Shown: piece after piece, positions 6,312 to 11,058 of the stretch | How positions within the stretch are numbered: position 1 is the first letter of the stretch | Layout: the number at the start of each line of letters is the position of its first letter | NCBI GenBank assembly: GCA_030613665.1 | Contig: JAUWLN010000035.1 | Location: 1 to 13,307 of the forward strand | Reading direction: 5' to 3' | DNA from: Dehalococcoidia bacterium | GTDB lineage: Bacteria; Chloroflexota; Dehalococcoidia; Dehalococcoidales; RBG-16-60-22 | Length of the DNA stretch: 13,307 bases | The notes under the pieces: generated by a model | The model's database searches: none | What the model was told of the DNA's origin: nothing | The model's input: the letters and a program-made list of their open reading frames with translations, nothing else | Position numbers and translations under genes: made by a program

Positions 6312-6791
6312 CTAATCATCGACCTTAAGCGACATATTCCTCTCTTTGGCCCAACCTCCTTCGTAAGGTGAACGGTAAAAATGCTGTATTTTTACACTGC
6401 TCATAAGCCATTGGCCGTCCATTTTTTTATATTCATCGACATACAGACAACTTGACCAAAAGCCCTTGCCGTCACGCAGGATTCCTGTGTTCATCCCGTA
6501 CCAAGTCCCGCGTGCCTTGTTTCCCTCAACAGTGATATCAGGCGCAACGATACGGTGACACGAAAACACCATGTGTCTTGATATTTCAGCAAAGTATTTC
6601 ATAATTGCTTCTCTTCCTTGAATCATCCCCCATGCCTCCCCACCCCAGGCAGCATCTTCCGTGAATAGCTTCCTCAGTTTTTCAACATTGAAGCTATCAT
6701 CGATATACCTGGCATACCGGACTTTGAGTTTCTTAATTTCCTCCAAATCTTCCAGGGCCAGAACCCTCTTTTCCAGCTCTTCTAATGTCAT
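6312..6791 (-). CDS. SnoaL-like (NTF2-fold) protein resembling bile-acid 7-dehydratase BaiE
   Basis: A 159-aa alpha+beta cone-fold protein of the SnoaL_4 type; relatives include scytalone dehydratase, BaiE and polyketide cyclases. It opens with an acidic helix (EELEKRVLALEDLEEIKKL) leading into VRYARYIDD. Y26, D31 and H79 have the same spacing (5 and 48 residues) as the catalytic Tyr30, Asp35 and His83 that I recall for BaiE, which suggests a dehydratase or isomerase active site rather than a mere binding cup. Other features are WGMIQGREAI (54-63), typical of the family turn, and an aromatic C-terminal half. An ideal GGAGG lies 6 nt before the ATG. It follows the VOC gene by 26 nt and is surely co-transcribed with it. 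The exact substrate cannot be stated. Confidence 0.83.
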   Translation of the reverse strand: MTLEELEKRVLALEDLEEIKKLKVRYARYIDDSFNVEKLRKLFTEDAAWGGEAWGMIQGREAIMKYFAEISRHMVFSCHRIVAPDITVEGNKARGTWYGMNTGILRDGKGFWSSCLYVDEYKKMDGQWLMSSVKIQHFYRSPYEGGWAKERNMSLKVDD

Positions 6792-6817
6792 TTTGCCTCC
6801 ATTCTATCCCTGGCGAG

Positions 6818-7267
6818 CTATTTTCCCTTTGGCGCCTGCATAAACTCAATTGAAATGCCGTCCGGCCCCCTGAGGAAGCAAACGCCCCAGCCCGGACCGG
6901 CCACACTCTCGCCGCCCCAGTACGGTGGATTTACGAACTTTACCCCTTTGGCGCTGAGTTCATCATACATTTTTTGAATATCGTCCACTACAAAAGCGAT
7001 GTGGGGCACGCCGGGATTGCATGTTTTCAGGTCCAGCTTCGTTCCTCTGGGATTAAGGTATTCAATCACCTCGAGATTATTGCCATCGGGGAGTTTGAAC
7101 AGGCAGAGACGCAGTGATGCCCCCGGTATACCCAGGATTATCTCCGGGCGCTCCCCGCTGGTCTCGCGCACCTCTGTCGCTTCCAGCCCCAAGAGGTCGT
7201 GAAAGAAGTGACGGGCTTCGTCCAGATTGCTTACCGTCAGACCAAAATGCTGCACAGATTTAACCAT
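6818..7267 (-). CDS. VOC-family (glyoxalase/dioxygenase fold) protein
   Basis: A 149-aa protein with two beta-alpha-beta-beta-beta modules of the vicinal oxygen chelate superfamily (glyoxalase I, methylmalonyl-CoA epimerase, extradiol dioxygenases). The metal positions are filled: H7 (VQHFGL), E66 or E69 in NLEVIEY, H89 (VPHIAF) and E141 (ISIEFMQ), so a metal-dependent enzyme is likely. The first module has FFHDLLGLEA (21-30); the second has YDELSAKGVKFVNPP (101-115) and the DGISIEF ending. The ribosome site AGGAGGT is 5 nt before the ATG. It is the first gene of the leftward operon, diverging from the MBL hydrolase across 135 nt. An epimerase, lyase or ring-opening role would fit the neighbours, but the family is too broad to choose. 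Confidence 0.87.
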   Translation of the reverse strand: MVKSVQHFGLTVSNLDEARHFFHDLLGLEATEVRETSGERPEIILGIPGASLRLCLFKLPDGNNLEVIEYLNPRGTKLDLKTCNPGVPHIAFVVDDIQKMYDELSAKGVKFVNPPYWGGESVAGPGWGVCFLRGPDGISIEFMQAPKGK

Positions 7268-7296
7268 TTTTACCTCCTGCTACGTTATTTCCCCAA

Positions 7297-7308
7297 ACTG
7301 ATATCAGT
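7297..7308. promoter_or_regulatory. 12-bp perfect palindrome in the divergent control region
   Basis: ACTGATATCAGT is its own reverse complement and lies midway between two divergent operons, 30 nt ahead of the VOC start and about 25 nt upstream of the TATAAT for the rightward operon. A dimeric regulator bound here could govern both. Such palindromes occur by chance every few kilobases, so this is a candidate only, and no cognate regulator gene is adjacent. Confidence 0.3.
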
Positions 7309-7332
7309 CGGCACCATTGCCATCAATTATTG

Positions 7333-7338
7333 TATAAT
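7333..7338 (+). promoter_or_regulatory. Candidate -10 box for the rightward catabolic operon
   Basis: A perfect TATAAT preceded by TTG lies 64 nt before the MBL gene start. No recognisable -35 hexamer is found at 16-18 nt, which would suit a promoter that depends on an activator, perhaps acting at the palindrome 7297-7308. Confidence 0.4.
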
Positions 7339-7402
7339 GGGCAAGAAATCGCAAATCAGCCTTGCGGGCAAGCTATACCAGCATGAAAGGAGCTGAATAA
7401 AG

Positions 7403-8134
7403 ATGAAAACCTACCGCATCAGACCGCTTCTGCTGACGAGAATAGAAATTGACATGGGAATTCTTCTTTACCGCTATCGCTACGGCGAAAAATTCATGTC
7501 ACCCGCTTACTGCTGGTACATCGAAGGTGTCGACAAACATATCATAATCGATACCAGCACCGATGCCGAACTGGCAACCGCCTTTCGGGGCTTTCCCGCG
7601 GAAAAGGTCATGTCATTTGAAGAGGCGCTGGGCGGGCTGGGACTGAAACCGGAAGATATTGACCTGGTTATTCAGACCCATCTGCACTGGGACCACTGCG
7701 CCAATACCGCCAAATGCACCAATGCCAGGGTACTGGTAAACGAAACAGAGCTGCATTTTGCCTTTTCTCCCCATCCGCTCACCGGCCTCAGCTACAAGAA
7801 AGACCTCCTCAAGGACCTCAGTTTCGTGCTGGCTGACGGCTACTATGAGGTCGCTCCCGGCATTGAAGTCATACCCGCCCCCGGCCACTCACCGGGAACG
7901 CAGGCGGTGGCCATCAATACCGACCGGGGCAAAGCCATCATCACTGGCTTCTGCTGCGTAAAGGAAAATTTCTATCCGCCGGAAGAGCTGAAAAAGATGA
8001 TGCCGGTGATAACGCCGGGGACACATACGGATGTCATGGCCGCCTACAACAGCACGCTCCGCATCAAAGGAATGGCGGATATACTAATACCGATACATGA
8101 CCCGTCTTATGCCGACGTTACCAGCATTCCCTAG
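7403..8134 (+). CDS. MBL-fold hydrolase, N-acyl-homoserine-lactonase-like, without the bridging Asp
   Basis: A 243-aa metallo-beta-lactamase-fold protein. The metal motif is HLHWDH (H93, H95, D97, H98); further ligands are H162 in APGHSPG and H232 in IPIHD. The layout and the KENF motif (187-190) resemble AiiA-type lactonases, which open the lactone ring of N-acyl homoserine lactones. The Asp that normally bridges the two metals (AiiA LTIDASYTKENF) is missing: the corresponding stretch is ITGFCCVKENF (180-190), with Phe183 and Cys184/Cys185 there instead. The site may therefore hold one metal, use Cys, or act on another substrate. AAGGAG lies about 10 nt before the ATG. It is the first gene of the rightward operon, 38 nt before the acetamidase gene. 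A lactone or ester hydrolase is the likeliest role. Confidence 0.85.
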   Translation: MKTYRIRPLLLTRIEIDMGILLYRYRYGEKFMSPAYCWYIEGVDKHIIIDTSTDAELATAFRGFPAEKVMSFEEALGGLGLKPEDIDLVIQTHLHWDHCANTAKCTNARVLVNETELHFAFSPHPLTGLSYKKDLLKDLSFVLADGYYEVAPGIEVIPAPGHSPGTQAVAINTDRGKAIITGFCCVKENFYPPEELKKMMPVITPGTHTDVMAAYNSTLRIKGMADILIPIHDPSYADVTSIP

Positions 8135-8172
8135 GCGCCGTCTTAATTTAATAATCAAAAAGGCAGGTAGAA

Positions 8173-9144
8173 ATGAAAGAAAGCACCGTACACAGACTGG
8201 AACCGCGCACTTTCTACTACACGTTTGGCCCGAATGAGCCGGCTTTGACCGTGAAAAGCGGTGATGTCGTCGTGGCGCGGACGCGCGATGCCGGCGGCTT
8301 CAACGAGAAAATGGAGCCCATGCCGGAAGAAATGAAGCAGCGCAACGACGCCACGCTTCTTTGCGAACGTAACCCTCAGGTCGGCCCGGTTTATATCGAG
8401 GAAGCCGAGCCCGGCGACGTACTGGCGGTAACAATACAGCAGATAAAGCTTAACCGCGAGCACGCCTGGTCGAGGCATCGTTCCCATTTTGGCAGCCTCA
8501 CCGGAGAAGTCCCGGGCAAGCAACTTTTCCTCAATGAGCCGGTACCGGAGGCTAAATTCGACTGGCAGCTTGACCTGAAGAAAAATACCGGCATCCTGGA
8601 GCTGAAATCAAGCAAACAGAAGCGGGTTGAGATACCGCTGCATCCGTTTCTCGGCTCCATTGGCGTCGCCCCCCGCTTCGGTCGCGTCGAGACTTCGCTC
8701 GTGCCCGGTGAGTTCGGCGGCAATATGGACTGCATTGAGACCAGAGAAGGCTCGATACTTTACCTGCCGGTATGGGTGCGGGGTGCTTATTTCTCTTTCG
8801 GCGATATCCACGCCGCCCAGGGTGATGGTGAACTCTGCGGCGTGGCGCTGGAAACAACCGCCGAGGTCGCCATGAAGCTGGATGTTTTGAAGAGGAAAAA
8901 CATTGACTGGCCCCGAATCGAGGACGAGACGTATATCATGACCACGGGCAGCGGCCAGCCTCTGATGGACTGCGTGCGCATTGCGACAGTGGAGATGGTC
9001 AAATGGCTGGTTGATGACTACGGGTTCGAGAAATGGGAAGCCTTTCAGGTTATATCGCAGGCAGGCACAATGCGCATCGGCAACGTCGTCGACCCCAGCT
9101 ACACCGTGGTCGCCAAATTCCCCAAAAAATACCTGCCTACTTGA
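8173..9144 (+). CDS. Acetamidase/formamidase family amidohydrolase
   Basis: A 323-aa member of the FmdA/AmdA family, whose known members hydrolyse formamide or acetamide to the acid and ammonia at a metal centre. Family signatures seen are LTVKSGDVV (25-33), PVYIEEAEPGDVL (72-84), HPFLGSIGVAP (157-167), PGEFGGNMD (178-186), the GDIHAAQGDGE block (210-220) and CGVALET (222-228). The length is typical. The start has a modest AGGT ribosome site (GGCAGGTAGAAATG). The gene follows the MBL hydrolase by 38 nt, so the two are probably co-transcribed, and it is followed 113 nt later by the transketolase pair. With a lactonase-like enzyme before it, it may open an amide bond in the same compound; that link is inference. 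The family also contains members with no known substrate. Confidence 0.92.
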   Translation: MKESTVHRLEPRTFYYTFGPNEPALTVKSGDVVVARTRDAGGFNEKMEPMPEEMKQRNDATLLCERNPQVGPVYIEEAEPGDVLAVTIQQIKLNREHAWSRHRSHFGSLTGEVPGKQLFLNEPVPEAKFDWQLDLKKNTGILELKSSKQKRVEIPLHPFLGSIGVAPRFGRVETSLVPGEFGGNMDCIETREGSILYLPVWVRGAYFSFGDIHAAQGDGELCGVALETTAEVAMKLDVLKRKNIDWPRIEDETYIMTTGSGQPLMDCVRIATVEMVKWLVDDYGFEKWEAFQVISQAGTMRIGNVVDPSYTVVAKFPKKYLPT

Positions 9145-9183
9145 CTAATCAACTGACTGGAGAAGACCATCGCAAGCGGCAAC

Positions 9184-9213
9184 TTGACAAGGCAACAGGC
9201 AAGGGAATAGGAT
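9184..9213 (+). promoter_or_regulatory. Possible internal promoter before the transketolase genes
   Basis: A perfect TTGACA (9184-9189) is followed after 18 nt by TAGGAT (9208-9213, four of six matches to TATAAT). It lies in the 113-nt gap after the acetamidase gene and could give the transketolase pair its own expression. The -10 is weak. Confidence 0.3.
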
Positions 9214-9257
9214 TATTTTGCCCGTGCGAGACCTTTGAAGGAGGTAATATTGCAAAT

Positions 9258-10103
9258 ATGGCTGTTAAAACGGGATATCCACCGGAATTAATCAAGAAAC
9301 TGGAAGACATGGCCAGACAACTTCGCATTGATGTTATCGAAATGACCCACTGCCGGGGACAAGGTCATCCGGGAGGCTCGCTCTCACCGGCGGAGATTAT
9401 GTCCGTCCTCTTTTTTCATCACCTGCGGCTCGACCCCGAGAAACCGCAGTGGGAAAACCGGGACCGCTTCATACTGAGCAAGGGCCATGCCTGTGCCATT
9501 CTATATGCCGCGCTGGCCCACAGGGGGTACATGCCGCTTGAAGAGCTTGAAACCTGGGGTTGCCTTGACAGCCGTCTACAGGGACACCCGGACCGGCACA
9601 AAACCCCCGGCGTTGATATGACGTCCGGTTGCCTGGGACACGGTATCAATATCGGCGCGGGCCTCTGCCTGGCGGCACATCTCAAAGGGCTCGATTACTA
9701 CACCTACGTCCTCCTTGGCGACGGGGAGCTGCAGGCCGGTGTCCTGTGGGAAGGAGTCATGCTCGCCGCGAAATACAAACTATCCCGCCTGATTGCCATC
9801 GTTGACTGCAACGGCGTACAGCTGGACGGCACAACGGAAGAGATTATGCCCCTCGAACCCCTGAAGAGCAAGTGGGAATCCTTCGGCTGGGCCGTTCTCG
9901 ATATTAACGGCCACAGCGTGCCCGAAGTACTGGCAGCACTGGATAAAGCTCGTGCTAACAGCGATAAGCCTATGGTGATAATCGCCCGTACGGTCAAAGG
10001 TAAGGGAGTTTCCTTCATGGAAGGGAAAGCCGCCTGGCACGGAAAGGGCGTCAATGATGAAGAGTACCAGCAAGCAATGGAGGATTTGAAGAAAAATGTT
10101 TAA
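9258..10103 (+). CDS. Transketolase, N-terminal (thiamine diphosphate-binding) subunit
   Basis: A 281-aa half-transketolase that carries the PP domain binding the diphosphate and Mg2+ of thiamine diphosphate. Seen are GHPGG (36-40, H37), SKGHA (74-78, H77), GCLGHGINIGAGL (124-136) and the metal motif GDGE (154-157) with N185 in VDCN. The enzyme moves two-carbon ketol units between sugar phosphates, together with the C-terminal subunit. I place the start at the ATG 9258, because AAGGAGGT (9238-9245) lies 12 nt upstream; the frame stays open to 9033, but this would run inside the acetamidase gene and gives an unrelated basic sequence. It overlaps the next gene by 8 nt, so translation is coupled. 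Split transketolases often serve special pathways; no other pentose-phosphate gene is near. Confidence 0.92.
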   Translation: MAVKTGYPPELIKKLEDMARQLRIDVIEMTHCRGQGHPGGSLSPAEIMSVLFFHHLRLDPEKPQWENRDRFILSKGHACAILYAALAHRGYMPLEELETWGCLDSRLQGHPDRHKTPGVDMTSGCLGHGINIGAGLCLAAHLKGLDYYTYVLLGDGELQAGVLWEGVMLAAKYKLSRLIAIVDCNGVQLDGTTEEIMPLEPLKSKWESFGWAVLDINGHSVPEVLAALDKARANSDKPMVIIARTVKGKGVSFMEGKAAWHGKGVNDEEYQQAMEDLKKNV

Positions 10104-11034
10104 GCTGGATAATACACGGCAAATATTCGGAGAGGCGCTGGCCGAATATGGCGTCGAAAATAAAAAGGTCGTGGTGGTGACGGCGGATGTTTCTAGCTCC
10201 GTTATGACCACCCTCTTCGCGCAGAAAAATCCGGAACGCTTCTTCAACGTCGGGATTGCCGAAGCCGGCATGGTGGATACCGCGGTTGGCTTCGCCCTGA
10301 GCGGCTTTATTCCCTTCGCCAATACCTTTGCCGCGCTTCTCCTGCGAGCCACGGAGCAAATCAGAACCTGTGTTGCCTACGCCAATACCAATGTCAAAAT
10401 AGTCGGCAGTTTCGCCGGCCTTTCCGACGCCAAGGATGGCGCCACCCACCACTCCATCATGGAACTGGCCGTATTTCGCGCCATGCCGAATATGACCGTC
10501 ATTGTGCCGTCGGACAGCATCGAGGCCAGGAAAATGATACCCCTGATGGCCGAGCTCGAAGGGCCGGCCTACATACGCATCAGCCGCGCCGAGATGTCTA
10601 TAATCTTTGACGAAAGCCACAAAGTGGAAATCGGCAAAGGGATAACAGTGCGTGACGGAAATGATGTCTCCATCATCGCCAACGGCCACCTGCTCAGTCG
10701 CGCGCTTGAGGCCGCCGACAAGTTAAGCTCACAGGGAATAAAGGCGAGAGTGGTAAACATGCACACAATCAAGCCGCTGGATATGCCGCTGCTGAGAAAG
10801 TGCGCCCGGGAAACGGGCGCCATTGTCACCGCGGAAGAGCACTCCATAATCGGCGGACTGGGCAGCGCCGTGGCCGAGGCCACCGCGGACGAAAACCCCG
10901 TGCCGGTGAAAAGAATAGGGGTCGCTGATAAATTCACCGAATCCTCCAAAGAGCTGGACCCCCTGCTCGACAAGTATGGCATGGCCGTTGACGATATTGT
11001 TAAGGCTGCTCAGCAGGCGGTGAAACAGAAATAA
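10096..11034 (+). CDS. Transketolase, C-terminal (pyrimidine-binding plus C) subunit
   Basis: The 312-aa partner of the preceding subunit, with the pyrimidine domain (about 1-170) and the transketolase C domain (about 180-312). E56 in NVGIAEAGMV is the Glu that activates the aminopyrimidine ring of thiamine diphosphate. DGATHHSIMELAVFR (114-128) and MTVIVPSDSIEA (133-144) are typical, as is AEEHSIIGGLGSAVAE (246-261) in the C domain. The start ATG lies within the 3' end of the preceding gene (8-nt overlap), and the two form a heteromeric enzyme. The gene ends 24 nt from the convergent surface-protein gene; a weak hairpin without T-run (11050-11065) is all that separates them. Assignment as a transketolase half is firm, but 1-deoxyxylulose-5-phosphate synthase is excluded mainly by length and motif pattern. 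Confidence 0.93.
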   Translation: MFKLDNTRQIFGEALAEYGVENKKVVVVTADVSSSVMTTLFAQKNPERFFNVGIAEAGMVDTAVGFALSGFIPFANTFAALLLRATEQIRTCVAYANTNVKIVGSFAGLSDAKDGATHHSIMELAVFRAMPNMTVIVPSDSIEARKMIPLMAELEGPAYIRISRAEMSIIFDESHKVEIGKGITVRDGNDVSIIANGHLLSRALEAADKLSSQGIKARVVNMHTIKPLDMPLLRKCARETGAIVTAEEHSIIGGLGSAVAEATADENPVPVKRIGVADKFTESSKELDPLLDKYGMAVDDIVKAAQQAVKQK

Positions 11035-11058
11035 GGCGAATTCATATCCGCCCTGTCA

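Noticed and set aside
9033..9257. N-terminal extension of the transketolase subunit by 75 residues
   Set aside because: It runs in another frame inside the acetamidase gene, has no resemblance to transketolases, and the ribosome site AAGGAGGT sits just before the ATG at 9258.
10051..10689. 212-codon open frame on the minus strand over the transketolase C subunit
   Set aside because: It lies antisense to a strongly conserved gene, has no ribosome site of note, and its composition is that of a mirror frame.
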